Part shown: one piece after another, positions 1 to 8,184 of the stretch | Layout of the letters: the number at the start of each line of letters is the position of its first letter | How positions within the stretch are numbered: position 1 is the stretch's first letter | Source of the DNA: Candidatus Sulfopaludibacter sp. SbA3 | GTDB lineage: Bacteria; Acidobacteriota; Terriglobia; 20CM-2-55-15 | Reading direction: 5' to 3' | Assembly: GCA_945861845.1 (NCBI GenBank) | Contig: CAMAWS010000009.1 | Coordinates: forward strand, 1 to 16,899 | Length of the DNA stretch: 16,899 nt | Program-made: the position numbers and the translations under genes | Notes under the pieces: generated by a model | What the model was told of the DNA's origin: nothing | Database searches by the model: none | What the model saw: only the letters and a program-made list of their open reading frames with translations

Positions 1-837
1 GACCATGGCTTCCAACCGCGCAATTCGCTCTTCCATCGGCGGATGCGTGCTGAAAAGTTTCATCATGCCCCCGCCCCTGAGTGGATTAACGATGAACATG
101 TGAGCAGTGGCCGGACTCGCTTGCATCGGAATCCGTTGCGATGCGGTGTCAAGCTTGCGAAGGGCATTTGCAAGCCACAATGGGTTTCCGCAGGTCCTGG
201 CGCCTGTGGCATCCGCCTCATATTCACGAGAGCGCGAAATCGCCATTTGAATCAAGGCTGCCGCGATCGGAGCGACGATGATCATCGCAAGCGCGCCGAT
301 GAATCCTCCTCGCCTGTCGTCATCGCGGCTACCCCCGCCGAAGATCATTGCCCACTGGGCCATGTTGGCCATCATGCTGATCGCGCCTGCAATCGTCGCC
401 GCAATCGTTCCGATCAGGATATCTCTATTCTTAACGTGGGCAAGCTCGTGCGCCATTACTCCGGTGAGCTCTTCCCGCGAAAGCAGCCGAACGATTCCTG
501 CTGTGGCGGCTACGGCGGCATGGTTCGGATTACGTCCCGTGGCAAAGGCATTGGGCGCCTCCGAAGGGATGATGTACACCTTCGGCATTGGGATGTTCAT
601 CTTCATCGCCAGGTCGCGGGTCACGCTGTACAACACGGGTGCGTCGTTCTCGGTGGCTTCCTTGGCGCTATACATCTTCAGGACGATCTTGTCGCTGAAC
701 CAATAGCTGAACATGTTCATCGCAGTAGCCAAGGCGAAGGCGATGTACATTCCCTGCCGCCCTCCGAAAGCCCCACCGATCATTATGAGTAACACCGTCA
801 AACCGACCATCAGCACAACGGTCTTTGTCGCGTTCAT
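1..837 (-). CDS. htpX: Zinc metalloprotease HtpX (M48B), 3' end cut by window edge
   Basis: Membrane-embedded heat-shock metalloprotease that degrades misfolded inner-membrane proteins. 279 codons are visible and no stop is reached; HtpX is usually about 280-300 residues, so only a few are missing. The catalytic zinc motif HELAH lies at residues 130-134 and the third ligand motif EYEAD at 205-209. Hydrophobic segments at about 7-24, 28-45, 141-167 and 178-201 fit the family's membrane helices, and the C-terminal STHPP motif is present. The ATG at 835-837 is preceded by AAGGAG (847-852). It is the last gene of the minus-strand block, 38 bp after glcF, so it may be co-transcribed, though a private promoter in the gap is possible. 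No link to glycolate metabolism is known. Confidence 0.95.
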   Translation of the reverse strand, partial: MNATKTVVLMVGLTVLLIMIGGAFGGRQGMYIAFALATAMNMFSYWFSDKIVLKMYSAKEATENDAPVLYSVTRDLAMKMNIPMPKVYIIPSEAPNAFATGRNPNHAAVAATAGIVRLLSREELTGVMAHELAHVKNRDILIGTIAATIAGAISMMANMAQWAMIFGGGSRDDDRRGGFIGALAMIIVAPIAAALIQMAISRSREYEADATGARTCGNPLWLANALRKLDTASQRIPMQASPATAHMFIVNPLRGGGMMKLFSTHPPMEERIARLEAMV

Positions 838-875
838 CGAATCGTTCTCCTTAAACAGCCTGCTAGACCTATATG

Positions 876-2117
876 CTAATCCAGACTGCGTGCCAGTAAT
901 TCTACAGGATGAACAACCTCCAGGCTAATTCCCGCCCGCCTGGCGCCGTACCTGAACTGGAACATACAGCCGGGATTTCCGGTCGCAAGAATCTCTATAT
1001 TCGCTTTCCGTATGCTTATCATCTTGCGGTCCAGGATCTCCATCGAAAGTTCATTTTGCGTGATGTTGTAAGTACCTGCGCTTCCGCAGCACTGATCCGC
1101 CCCTTCGATCTCCACAAACTGAATGCCCGGAATGGATTTCAACAGCATTCTCGGCTGCGCCTTTACTCCTTGGCCGTGAATGAGATGGCATGGGTCGTCG
1201 TATCCGACGCGGCGCTCGATCGGAATCCTTAGACGGTCATAAATGCGAGTCGATGCAAGGAATTCGGAGATATCCTGAACTTTCGAAGCGAAGCCTTCCG
1301 CACCACCGATCAAGACGGGATACTCCTTCAACATGGCGCCGCAGCCAGCCGCATTAATAATGATGGCGTCCAGATCCTTCGCGTCAAACGCCGACACGTT
1401 TTTCCCGGCCATTTCGCGTGCGGTGTCACGAAGCCCCGCGTGATTCGCGAGCGCGCCGCAGCAGATCTGGTTGCCGGGCACAACAACGTCATACCCGGCA
1501 GCGGTGAGAAGCCGTACTGAAGCCTGGTTGATCGACCCCATCATCGAGTTCATGACGCAACCGGTAAAGAAGGCAACCGTGCCCTGTTTTCTGCCTTCCG
1601 CCCGGTGGAAACTCTCCAGGGCGACGCCGCTTTCGATTTCGGCTTCCGGCATCAGCGCTTCAGCCATGGCCACCTTTGGCGCGAGCCGCTCCAGCAACCC
1701 GGTTGATCGAACGAATCCCTGGAAGCCAGACTGCCTGTAAAGCTGCAATGCGCGCGACGCAAGGTCGAACCGCCACGGGTACGGAAACACATGCTTCAAC
1801 ACGAGACGGGAAAGCCAGTGAGCCGAGCGTTCGGTGACGATTTCGGCGCGCATGGACTCCATCATCTCGCCAAAATGCACGCCTGACGGGCAAGCCGTCT
1901 CGCACGCCCTGCAGTCGAGGCATCGGAACATGTGCTCGACGAAAGATTCCGTAATCTTCGTGCGGCCTTCGTCATACGCGCGCATCAGGTAGATGCGCCC
2001 GCGCGGCGAATCCATTTCTGTGCCAAGCACTCTGTATGTCGGGCACGACGGGAGGCACAGACCGCAGTGGACGCAGTCCAGGTACAACTCCGGGTGTTTA
2101 GTTCCTTCTTTCACCAT
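876..2117 (-). CDS. glcF: Glycolate oxidase iron-sulfur subunit GlcF
   Basis: Iron-sulfur subunit of the GlcDEF glycolate dehydrogenase, which passes electrons from glycolate oxidation to the membrane quinone pool. Two 4Fe-4S ferredoxin motifs sit near the N-terminus: Cys15, 18, 21, 25 and Cys66, 69, 72, 76. Each is of the CxxCxxCxxxCP type. Two cysteine-rich CCG domains follow (ICCGALANH near the middle and QCCGSAGTY near the C-terminus), typical of heterodisulfide reductase/GlcF proteins. Length (413 aa) is normal. I take the ATG at 2115-2117; the codon just upstream is TTG. The start lies 20 bp inside the end of glcE, without a clear Shine-Dalgarno sequence, so translation is probably coupled. 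Confidence 0.95.
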   Translation of the reverse strand: MVKEGTKHPELYLDCVHCGLCLPSCPTYRVLGTEMDSPRGRIYLMRAYDEGRTKITESFVEHMFRCLDCRACETACPSGVHFGEMMESMRAEIVTERSAHWLSRLVLKHVFPYPWRFDLASRALQLYRQSGFQGFVRSTGLLERLAPKVAMAEALMPEAEIESGVALESFHRAEGRKQGTVAFFTGCVMNSMMGSINQASVRLLTAAGYDVVVPGNQICCGALANHAGLRDTAREMAGKNVSAFDAKDLDAIIINAAGCGAMLKEYPVLIGGAEGFASKVQDISEFLASTRIYDRLRIPIERRVGYDDPCHLIHGQGVKAQPRMLLKSIPGIQFVEIEGADQCCGSAGTYNITQNELSMEILDRKMISIRKANIEILATGNPGCMFQFRYGARRAGISLEVVHPVELLARSLD

Positions 2118-3216
2118 CAACGTGGCGTCCGGGATTCAAGCGGCCCTCCGGATCGAATGCCTCCTTCATTTTCTTCATCAACTCGTACTCGGCGGGAGCC
2201 GGGGCGAACGTCCCCGCTTCCCGGCGCATCTCAGCCGGAGCCTTCTCGACCACAACGCGGTAACGGCTGCGAATTGCCCGTATTTCGTCGCCAGTGGACA
2301 CCGACATCAAGACAATTCCATTCATGACATGCGCGATCCAGGCGTGGGGCTGGTATTCACTCACAATCTCGCTAACGGTGCTGGGAAGGCCGATCACACG
2401 AAGCATGACACTGCCGAGTTCGTGATACTGGCGCCGGAGCTTCTCCCATTCAGCGGACTCGTCCGCACCTTCGATAATCTTCCAATCTGCCGCTGGCAGA
2501 TTCCTGATCTGCCAATCGACAGCGCTCGGATGCTCCCCAAACCGCAACCAGACGGTGTTCTCCGGCCCAACCCATTCGCATGAAACAGGACTCAGGGGAC
2601 TGTGTCGAATAGCCGACAGCAACCTTCCCGCGGCTGCTGCATTTTCGCAGCGAACAATGGCGGTAGCGGTCCTGGCAAATCGGGCCCTCAACTTGAGGCT
2701 TATTTCGGCAACCACCGCGAGTGTCCCAAGCGAACCTGTGTACAGTTTCGCAAGATCGTAGCCCGTGACGTTCTTGACGACGCGGCCGCCAGTCTTGGAG
2801 ATCCGCCCATCCACGTGAACGACCTTCATCCCAATGATCCAGTCGCGAATGGTACCGGCCGCCCGAAAGGGTCCCTGCGCGTTAGCCGCCGCAATTCCGC
2901 CAATGGTGGCCTGGGGACCATTCCATGGGTCGAGCGGCAGAAACTGATTGTTCTCACGCAACGCGTGTTGAAGCTGCCCGAGCGTAACGCCGGCCTCAAC
3001 GTGGATGGTCAGGTCTGCGGGATTGTATTCGGTGATTCGCGAAAGACCGGTGAGATCCAGCACACAGTCGGCCCGATGAAGCGGATTACCGAAACAGGTT
3101 TGCGTTGCCGCGCCCAGTGGAACGACGGCGCCGCTCTCAGCCCGAAGGGCCTGGGAAAGTTCGTCGATCGACTCGGGCCTGAGGACCTTTCCTGGAGTGA
3201 TGCCGTCTATTGTCAT
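2098..3216 (-). CDS. glcE: Glycolate oxidase FAD-binding subunit GlcE
   Basis: Second FAD-binding subunit of glycolate dehydrogenase, a shortened paralogue of GlcD. The 372-aa protein has the PCMH-type FAD-binding fold: an N-terminal phosphate-binding loop (VPLGAATQTCFGNP, about residues 32-45), DLTIHVEAGVTLGQL further on, and the GlcE signature GGRVVKNVTGYDLAKLYTGS in the middle. Length is within the usual range (about 350-400 aa). The start is ATG at 3214-3216. No Shine-Dalgarno sequence precedes it; the 5' flank is a 259-bp gap after glcD that contains a cluster of hairpins, so how ribosomes load here is unclear. Its 3' end overlaps glcF. Confidence 0.93.
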   Translation of the reverse strand: MTIDGITPGKVLRPESIDELSQALRAESGAVVPLGAATQTCFGNPLHRADCVLDLTGLSRITEYNPADLTIHVEAGVTLGQLQHALRENNQFLPLDPWNGPQATIGGIAAANAQGPFRAAGTIRDWIIGMKVVHVDGRISKTGGRVVKNVTGYDLAKLYTGSLGTLAVVAEISLKLRARFARTATAIVRCENAAAAGRLLSAIRHSPLSPVSCEWVGPENTVWLRFGEHPSAVDWQIRNLPAADWKIIEGADESAEWEKLRRQYHELGSVMLRVIGLPSTVSEIVSEYQPHAWIAHVMNGIVLMSVSTGDEIRAIRSRYRVVVEKAPAEMRREAGTFAPAPAEYELMKKMKEAFDPEGRLNPGRHVDGERRN

Positions 3217-3259
3217 CGGACCAGAAAAAGCTGTTCGACCGTGAATGAATCGCAGGCAA

Positions 3260-3461
3260 GCAAAACTCCCCTCCTCAGATGAGGAGGGGTGGCTGCGCCA
3301 AAAAGAAAACGGCGCGAAGCCACCGAAGCGGCGCAGACGGGGTGGTGCTGATCAAGCAATCTCTTGATCCAACCACCCCGTCCGCTCCTGATCAAGGGTA
3401 GCTTCGCAGCATCTTCTTGAGGTCGCGTCCACCCCTCCTTATCCAAGGAGGGGAGTTTTGC
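3260..3461. repeat. Hairpin cluster with 15-bp terminal inverted repeats (MITE/REP-like)
   Basis: The ends are a perfect 15-bp inverted repeat: GCAAAACTCCCCTCC (3260-3274) and its complement (3447-3461). Inside lie four stem-loops: CCCCTCCTCA/TGAGGAGGGG (3268-3289); GGTGGCT-GCGCC pairing with GGCGC-GA-AGCCACC (3288-3299 with 3311-3324); ACGGGGTGG/CCACCCCGT enclosing GATCAAG/CTTGATC (3337-3381); and CCCCTCCTT/AAGGAGGGG (3432-3453). No reading frame of note is inside. It fills the glcD-glcE gap in an otherwise overlapping operon, which suggests a non-autonomous palindromic element inserted there. Its hairpins could also tune processing or read-through of the glc transcript. Structure is directly visible; mobility is inferred. 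Confidence 0.75.
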
Positions 3462-3475
3462 GGCCACGCTCCCCT

Positions 3476-4948
3476 TCACTGCTTCTGCCCCAACAACATC
3501 TTTTCCACTTTCCTGCCGATCTCCTCTGTGCTCGTTGTGCCGGGCCTTCCGATTTCCGTGCATCCCCGGCCCGTGGGAAAAACTTTCGAAGGATTCAGCA
3601 GGCCGCTGGAATTAAAGACCCGCTTTACGCATGCCATGGATTCGAGGTCCGATTCGGTAAATACCATACCCATGAAGTCATTCTTCTCACACCCAACACC
3701 GTGTTCCCCGCTGAGCGATCCCCCGACACCGACGCAGAGCCTCATGATCTCTTCGCCCATTATGAGGATCTTGTCCACCTGGTCCTGATGCCGGCTGTCA
3801 AAAAGGATCAACGGATGCAGGTTTCCGTCGCCTGCATGGAATACATTTGCGACTTTCAACCTGTACCGCTCGGAAATGCGCTCGATCCCGGCCAGGACGC
3901 CGGGCAACTGCGTCCGCGGAATTACGGCATCCATGACCATCATGTCCGGACTGATGCGGCCCATCGCCCCAAACGATCCCTTTCGACCCATCCAGAGCCT
4001 GGCGCGCTCTTCCTCGTCTTTGGCGACGCGAACGTCGTAGGCGTTATTCCGCCTGCAGATCTCGATGATTTCCGCGGCAGTCTCGGTGAGCCCGTCGCTG
4101 AATCCGTCGACTTCGATAAGCAGCACGGCGCGGGCATCCAGCGGAAAGCCGGCGCGATACACGGACGCCTCGACGGCGACGATAGTATTGTCGTCCATAA
4201 ACTCGAGTGCAGCGGGAACGATCCCCGCGGCCACGATATCGGACACGGTCTGGCTGCATTCCTCGAAAGATTTATAAGCCGCCAGCAACGTCTTGACGGC
4301 CTGGGGCTTTGGCAGCAATCGCACCGTAATCTCCGTGACAATCGCAAACGTTCCCTCCGAACCGACAATCGCGCCCAGCAGGTCCATGCCAACAGCTTCG
4401 CCGGCCGGGTTCCCGAGACGAACCACCTCCCCGCTCGACAGAACGGCCTCGATAGCCAGAATGTGGTTCGTTGTCATTCCGTACTTCAGGCAATGCGGGC
4501 CGCCGGCATTTTCCGCGACATTGCCGCCAATGCTGCACGCGGACTGGCTCGAAGGATCTGGAGCGTAGTAAAGCCCGTGAGGCGCCACGGCCTGGGAGAT
4601 ATGAATGTTGACCACGCCCGGCTGTACAACAGCAAAACGGTTATCGACATCGACAGACAGGATGCGGTTCATACCCTGCAGCTCGATGATGATTCCGCCA
4701 TCAATCGCCATCGCGCCGCCGCTCAGTCCAGTGCCCGAACCACGAGGGAGAAATGGAATCCGGTATTCGTTCGCAATTCGAACAACCTCGGCGACCTGTT
4801 CCGTGTTTGCCGGAAAAACCACGGCGTCCGGTTTGTTCTTGAACAGGGCGAGGGCGTCACATTCGTAGACAAGGAGTTCGGTATCGTCGGTAGTCACCGC
4901 CGCGGCCCCGAGCGCTCGCTCGAGCCGGTCAATGATCTCTCTGCGCAC
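3476..4948 (-). CDS. glcD: Glycolate oxidase catalytic FAD subunit GlcD
   Basis: Catalytic flavoprotein subunit of glycolate dehydrogenase (glycolate to glyoxylate). The 490-aa protein has the VAO/PCMH FAD fold: phosphate loop PRGSGTGLSGG at 68-78, DPSSQSACSIGGNVAENAGG at 131-150, and GSEGTFAIVTEI near 196-207. The C-terminal FAD-oxidase domain carries the metal/substrate motif HAGDGNLHP (371-379) and GEHGVG (414-419). All expected motifs are intact and the length is normal. The start is GTG (4946-4948), overlapping the upstream TPR gene's TAG by one base (TAGTG). With no Shine-Dalgarno sequence visible, it is probably translated by re-initiation. A related lactate dehydrogenase is conceivable, but the glcE/glcF neighbours favour glycolate. 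Confidence 0.95.
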   Translation of the reverse strand: MRREIIDRLERALGAAAVTTDDTELLVYECDALALFKNKPDAVVFPANTEQVAEVVRIANEYRIPFLPRGSGTGLSGGAMAIDGGIIIELQGMNRILSVDVDNRFAVVQPGVVNIHISQAVAPHGLYYAPDPSSQSACSIGGNVAENAGGPHCLKYGMTTNHILAIEAVLSSGEVVRLGNPAGEAVGMDLLGAIVGSEGTFAIVTEITVRLLPKPQAVKTLLAAYKSFEECSQTVSDIVAAGIVPAALEFMDDNTIVAVEASVYRAGFPLDARAVLLIEVDGFSDGLTETAAEIIEICRRNNAYDVRVAKDEEERARLWMGRKGSFGAMGRISPDMMVMDAVIPRTQLPGVLAGIERISERYRLKVANVFHAGDGNLHPLILFDSRHQDQVDKILIMGEEIMRLCVGVGGSLSGEHGVGCEKNDFMGMVFTESDLESMACVKRVFNSSGLLNPSKVFPTGRGCTEIGRPGTTSTEEIGRKVEKMLLGQKQ

Positions 4949-5529
4949 TACTTTGTCAGCTGTTTTTTCAGCGCCTCGATCTGCTGTTTGACAACGTCGA
5001 TCCGCGGATAAGTCGGATGCGCGTCAACAAGTTTCTGCCACATTTCAAGGGCAGCCTGTGCGTTGTTCTTGCCGTGTAGCTGTGCGACGCCGATGTTGTA
5101 CAGCGCCTGTGGATGTGTTGGATCGATAGCGAGCGACTTCTGGAACTCTACAATCGACTCGTCGATGCGCTGGGCGTAAAAATACGTCGTTCCGAGGTCC
5201 GCGTGGATGTTGGGATTGTCGGGCTCGACTTCGAGCGCCTTCTCGTACCAGACACTTGCTTCGGTGAACTTGCTCTGGTCGAAGTCAATGTTCCCGAGCT
5301 CGATGAGGGCAGCAAAATCTTTCGGGTTCTCCTTCACCCGGTCCGTGAGGCTCTGTACAACGGCCGGATCCGGCGGGGGAGGCGGCGGGATTTCGCCTGG
5401 CTGCAGCCGGGGAACGATCCTTGCCATTCCGCGCACAACTTCGGGCGCCCGGTCTTTCGTCCACGTAAACACCACGCCGTAGCCAACCACGAATCCTGCA
5501 AGCAATAATATGAAAGAGGCCTTTTGCAT
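4948..5529 (-). CDS. Membrane-anchored TPR-repeat protein
   Basis: 193-aa protein with an N-terminal hydrophobic helix (about residues 5-24, after MQK), a linker with six consecutive prolines (about 48-53), then three tetratricopeptide repeats from about residue 67 to 170. Repeat hallmarks include ALIELGNIDFDQSKFTEA, ADLGTTYFYAQRIDESI and ALYNIGVAQLHGKNNAQA. It probably sits in the inner membrane with the TPRs outside, as a protein-interaction scaffold; the partner is unknown. I chose the ATG at 5527-5529, seven bases after the dnaJ-like stop, because the hydrophobic anchor begins there. An ATG at 5595 would add 22 unlikely residues overlapping the upstream gene. The stop overlaps glcD's GTG by one base. 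Confidence 0.8.
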   Translation of the reverse strand: MQKASFILLLAGFVVGYGVVFTWTKDRAPEVVRGMARIVPRLQPGEIPPPPPPDPAVVQSLTDRVKENPKDFAALIELGNIDFDQSKFTEASVWYEKALEVEPDNPNIHADLGTTYFYAQRIDESIVEFQKSLAIDPTHPQALYNIGVAQLHGKNNAQAALEMWQKLVDAHPTYPRIDVVKQQIEALKKQLTK

Positions 5530-5536
5530 CGGTTGA

Positions 5537-6091
5537 TCATACCAAAAACGCCGCGAACAGCCCCCGATAAACATCATCGGGGAAGTCCGTGCCATGCCGC
5601 CGCGAGTGCATCAGATCGATGACCACCGTCTGAAGCGCCAGGTTGAGCGGCGCCTCAATTTCTACCGCAAGCACGACAGATAGCCCCGGAAACCTCCTGC
5701 TTATCGCCCGGAGCCTGACGCTCGTCAATCGCTCGGCAAAACACACGCGAACGCGCCTCGATTTCTGTTCGAGTGTCATGTTGGCGCCATCGTCGTCCAG
5801 CAGGGTCCAACCGCCCCGTAAAATTGTTTCTTTCGCCGCGCGCAATACAGGCATCGAAATATCGCCGCCGCTTTTGGCAGACCGGCGCTGAAGATCGTAC
5901 CGGAGCCGGCCAGCCGCGTCACTCAGGACGGAATAGGCGTCGTTGATCGCAGTCATTCGAAACGCAGCATCGGGATCGGGATTACGATCCGGGTGATAGC
6001 GCATGGCCAGCCCGCGATAGGCGCGCTGGATCTCTTCGCTGGTCGCATCTGTTGGCACGTTCAGAAGTGCGTAGTAGTCCACAAGCATCAT
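5537..6091 (-). CDS. J-domain (DnaJ-like) protein with unassigned C-terminal region
   Basis: 184-aa co-chaperone-type protein. Residues about 5-65 form a J domain: DYYALLNVP, helix II with RAYRGLAMRYHPD, and the HPD tripeptide at 33-35 needed to stimulate Hsp70 ATPase. The glycine/phenylalanine and zinc-finger regions of true DnaJ are absent, so this is a class III J protein. The C-terminal ~110 residues match no domain I recognise; they mix charged and hydrophobic stretches without a clear membrane segment. Its ATG overlaps the TGA of the upstream ATPase gene (ATGA), so the two are translationally coupled. The coupling hints that it may work with the ATPase or its substrates, but that is inference. 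Confidence 0.85.
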   Translation of the reverse strand: MMLVDYYALLNVPTDATSEEIQRAYRGLAMRYHPDRNPDPDAAFRMTAINDAYSVLSDAAGRLRYDLQRRSAKSGGDISMPVLRAAKETILRGGWTLLDDDGANMTLEQKSRRVRVCFAERLTSVRLRAISRRFPGLSVVLAVEIEAPLNLALQTVVIDLMHSRRHGTDFPDDVYRGLFAAFLV

Positions 6092-7299
6092 TCGCCTCCG
6101 AAGTAACAGGAACGGTAAACCTCATGCACGGCAACTCGACCGGCCAGCGCCAGCTCAACGGCCTGATCGGTAATCGAACTGAACCCCGCTTCACGCGCGG
6201 CATCGCCGATTTCGAGTTCCGAACCCGAGGCGAGCGCTTCGCGAACCCGGCGGCTCATTTCGAGCAACTCGAAAACGGCGCGGCGGCCCCCGGTTCCCGT
6301 CGATTTGCAGGCCTGGCATCCGGCGCTGCGACGGAGCCTGTGTTGGTCCATGGGGTCAATTCCGAGACGTTCGAGATAGATGGGTCTCGGAAACTCAGGT
6401 TCGGCGCATCCCCTGCAATTCAGCCGTATGAGGCGTTGTGCGGCGATCCCGACGATGGCCGACGACATCAGGTTCTTGTCGATTCCAAGCTCCGACAATC
6501 GCAAGAGGGCCGAAACGCTGTCGGTGGCATGGAGCGTGGAAAAGACAAGGTGCCCTGTCATGGCCGCGCGAAACGCAGTGGCTGCCGTTTCGGCATCGCG
6601 AATCTCGCCCACGAGAATGACGTCCGGGTCCTGCCGCAAAATGGACCTCAGGGTCCTGGCGAACGTGAGCCCCACGCGCTCGTTCACCTGGACCTGGCTT
6701 ATTCCCTCCACTTCGTATTCGATCGGATCTTCGATGGTGACGATGTTCAGCGGCTCATTCCGGATCTCATTGATGAGCGCGTAGAGCGTGGTCGTCTTGC
6801 CACTGCCTGTCGGACCCACGGCGAGCAGGATTCCCTGTGGCTGCCGGATCAACGCCTGGAGCCGGTCTTCAATTGCGGGACCGAATCCAAGTTGGGCGAG
6901 AGTCATGGACGCTCGGCCGCGGCGCAGAACTCGAATGACAACTTTTTCGCCCCACCGCGTGGGCAGCGTCGACACGCGAATATCGGCGCCGTTGGCTTCC
7001 CCATGAATGTGTCCGTCCTGCGGAAGCCGCCGCTCACTGATATCGAGCTTGGCAAGAATCTTGATCCGGACGACCAGGTTGTCGTGCATCCATCTCGGAA
7101 TTTCGAGGGTTTGCTTCAAGAGCCCGTCGATGCGGCAACGCACCCGGGTGGAATTTTGGCCGGGCTCAATGTGGATGTCGCTGGCATCTGCCGCGAATGC
7201 CTCATCGAAGATCAACTTCTGGATTCGGACAATCGGCGGACACTCCGGCTCCGCTTCCCGCGGTTTTTCCCGCTGAACGATCGCTGGCAGTTGAGACAT
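6088..7299 (-). CDS. GspE/PilB-family secretion/pilus assembly ATPase, short form
   Basis: Hexameric traffic ATPase of the type II secretion/type IV pilus family. The 403-aa sequence has the N2 domain (ASDIHIEP at 39-46, RCRIDG at 54-59), Walker A GPTGSGKTT (162-170), Asp box TIEDPIEYEVEGISQVQVN (188-206), Walker B ILVGEIRD (228-235) and His box HLVFSTLHATD (250-260). The four-cysteine zinc site of GspE/PilB is present (Cys295, Cys298, Cys328, Cys331). It lacks the N1 domain that makes typical PilB/GspE about 500-570 aa. An in-frame TGA just before the ATG at 7297-7299 rules out a longer start here. No pilin or secretin genes are adjacent, so which machine it drives is unknown. It is first in the minus-strand block; a TTGACC (7358-7363, minus) lies upstream. 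Confidence 0.9.
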   Translation of the reverse strand: MSQLPAIVQREKPREAEPECPPIVRIQKLIFDEAFAADASDIHIEPGQNSTRVRCRIDGLLKQTLEIPRWMHDNLVVRIKILAKLDISERRLPQDGHIHGEANGADIRVSTLPTRWGEKVVIRVLRRGRASMTLAQLGFGPAIEDRLQALIRQPQGILLAVGPTGSGKTTTLYALINEIRNEPLNIVTIEDPIEYEVEGISQVQVNERVGLTFARTLRSILRQDPDVILVGEIRDAETAATAFRAAMTGHLVFSTLHATDSVSALLRLSELGIDKNLMSSAIVGIAAQRLIRLNCRGCAEPEFPRPIYLERLGIDPMDQHRLRRSAGCQACKSTGTGGRRAVFELLEMSRRVREALASGSELEIGDAAREAGFSSITDQAVELALAGRVAVHEVYRSCYFGGE

Positions 7300-7373
7300 G
7301 GTTCAATTGGTGAGAAGTGCAAAAGGCGAGGCAATGAAAACATGCGGACATCGATCGGGTCAATAGCGAGTAG

Positions 7374-7408
7374 TTGACGACGTCCGATGGGGATATTAGA
7401 GTTCGGAA
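7374..7408 (+). promoter_or_regulatory. Candidate parDE promoter, possibly leaderless
   Basis: TTGACG (7374-7379) is followed after 17 bp by TAGAGT (7397-7402), six bases before the parD ATG. With a standard start point the mRNA would begin at or next to the ATG. No Shine-Dalgarno sequence precedes parD, which fits. This is prediction from motif spacing only. Confidence 0.35.
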
Positions 7409-7705
7409 ATGAGTTCCAGCCAACAGAACGGGAGAATCAGCGTGACCCTGACGTCGGCGCTTGCCGGTTTTGTGCGAGAGCAGACGCGATCGGGCAAATA
7501 CGCCTCGGCCAGTGAAGTCGTGCAGGAAGCCCTCCAACTGCTTGAAGCAGCGGAGCGGATTCGTAGTGAGCGTCTCCGCGACGTCAAGGCAAAGATTACC
7601 GAGGGACTAGCCTCCCTCAGTCGTGGAGAAGGCATTGATGGGGAGAGTGTCTTCAAGGAACTCGAAGCACCCCTTTTAGCGCGAGGAAAAAGCCACCGGC
7701 CATGA
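7409..7705 (+). CDS. parD: ParD-family antitoxin
   Basis: 98-aa antitoxin of a type II toxin-antitoxin pair. The N-terminal half looks like a ParD ribbon-helix-helix domain: a short beta strand (RISVTLTSALAGFVRE) then KYASASEVVQEALQLLE, the conserved pattern 'G.Y.S.SEVVREALRLLE'. The C-terminal half is a charged helix with a tail that would wrap around the toxin. It should bind ParE and repress its own promoter. It overlaps parE by four bases (ATGA at 7702-7705), the usual order antitoxin then toxin. The ATG at 7409 has no clear Shine-Dalgarno sequence. Confidence 0.9.
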   Translation: MSSSQQNGRISVTLTSALAGFVREQTRSGKYASASEVVQEALQLLEAAERIRSERLRDVKAKITEGLASLSRGEGIDGESVFKELEAPLLARGKSHRP

Positions 7706-7992
7706 GCCGGTATCAGCTTTCCGCTCCGGCCCGCCTGGACCTGATCGAAATCCGAAACTTTATTTCCCGGGACAGTAGGATTGCCGCGCGTAAGGTTCTG
7801 GCCGAAATCCGTACCGCGTGCCGGCTGTTGGCAAAACGTCCCGAGATTGGCCATCTCCGCACAAACCTGGTTGCCGAACCCCTTCGATTCTGGCCCGTGT
7901 ATTCCTATTTGATCGTCTACCGCCCTGAGTCGGAGCCGATTGAAATCGTTCGAGTGCTCCACGGTGCGCGCGATGTCTCAGCAATCATTTGA
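7702..7992 (+). CDS. parE: ParE/RelE-superfamily toxin
   Basis: 96-aa toxin of the ParE branch. The sequence follows the family pattern: an N-terminal strand (YQLSAPARLDLIEI), a helical pair with RNFISRDS and AARKVLAEIRTACRLLAKRPEIGHLR, then the C-terminal sheet with RFWPVYSYLIVYRP and IEIVRVLHGARDV. The motif 'RP..G' followed by 'R.....Y.I.YR' and 'I..VLHG.RD' is diagnostic. ParE toxins poison DNA gyrase; other members of the superfamily cleave mRNA, so the target here is assumed from sequence similarity. It follows parD with a four-base overlap and appears intact. Confidence 0.9.
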   Translation: MSRYQLSAPARLDLIEIRNFISRDSRIAARKVLAEIRTACRLLAKRPEIGHLRTNLVAEPLRFWPVYSYLIVYRPESEPIEIVRVLHGARDVSAII

Positions 7993-8021
7993 ATTCTGAA
8001 TTCCCGCCGGGAGTGAGAATT
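7992..8021 (+). terminator. Stem-loop at the end of parE, weak terminator candidate
   Basis: AATTCT (7992-7997) pairs with AGAATT (8016-8021), enclosing a second stem TCCC/GGGA (8002-8005 with 8009-8012). It begins on the last base of the parE stop codon. Only a very short T run follows, so it may stabilise mRNA or weakly terminate rather than act as a classical intrinsic terminator. Confidence 0.3.
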
Positions 8022-8161
8022 TGAACGGTTCTCCGCTTCCGGCCACAAGCCCGAACATTGCAAGCGAGGGCAATAGCGATACGGAACCGGCATGTCCCAG
8101 CGGTGGCGCTCCCGTTCCATAATTCGGCAATTCCGCGATCGCTTTTCCTTGTTCGCTGACG

Positions 8162-8184
8162 GTGAGGGGCCAGACCCCCGTCAC
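8162..8184. repeat. REP-like palindrome in the parE-Uma2 gap
   Basis: GTGA-GGGG-CCAGA-CCCC-C-GTCAC-type hairpin: GTGA/TCAC and GGGG/CCCC arms with one bulged base. The 241-bp gap 7993-8233 contains this, the parE stem-loop and the putative Uma2 promoter; I see no convincing gene in it. The 'gggtctggcccc' core resembles short palindromes I have seen dispersed in soil bacterial genomes, but only one copy is in this window. Confidence 0.4.

Noticed and set aside
43..792. Plus-strand frames over the first 0.9 kb
   Set aside because: They oppose htpX, whose HELAH and EYEAD motifs are clear on the minus strand; htpX has no stop in the window and so is easy to miss.
3458..5011. A 517-codon plus-strand open frame opposite glcD
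   Set aside because: It is longer than glcD itself but is a codon-bias shadow in GC-rich DNA: no recognisable domain, and the minus-strand frame has every GlcD motif.
6052..7377. A 441-codon plus-strand open frame opposite the GspE/PilB gene
   Set aside because: Again longer than the real gene, but the translation is Arg/His/Gly-rich noise and all ATPase motifs are on the minus strand.
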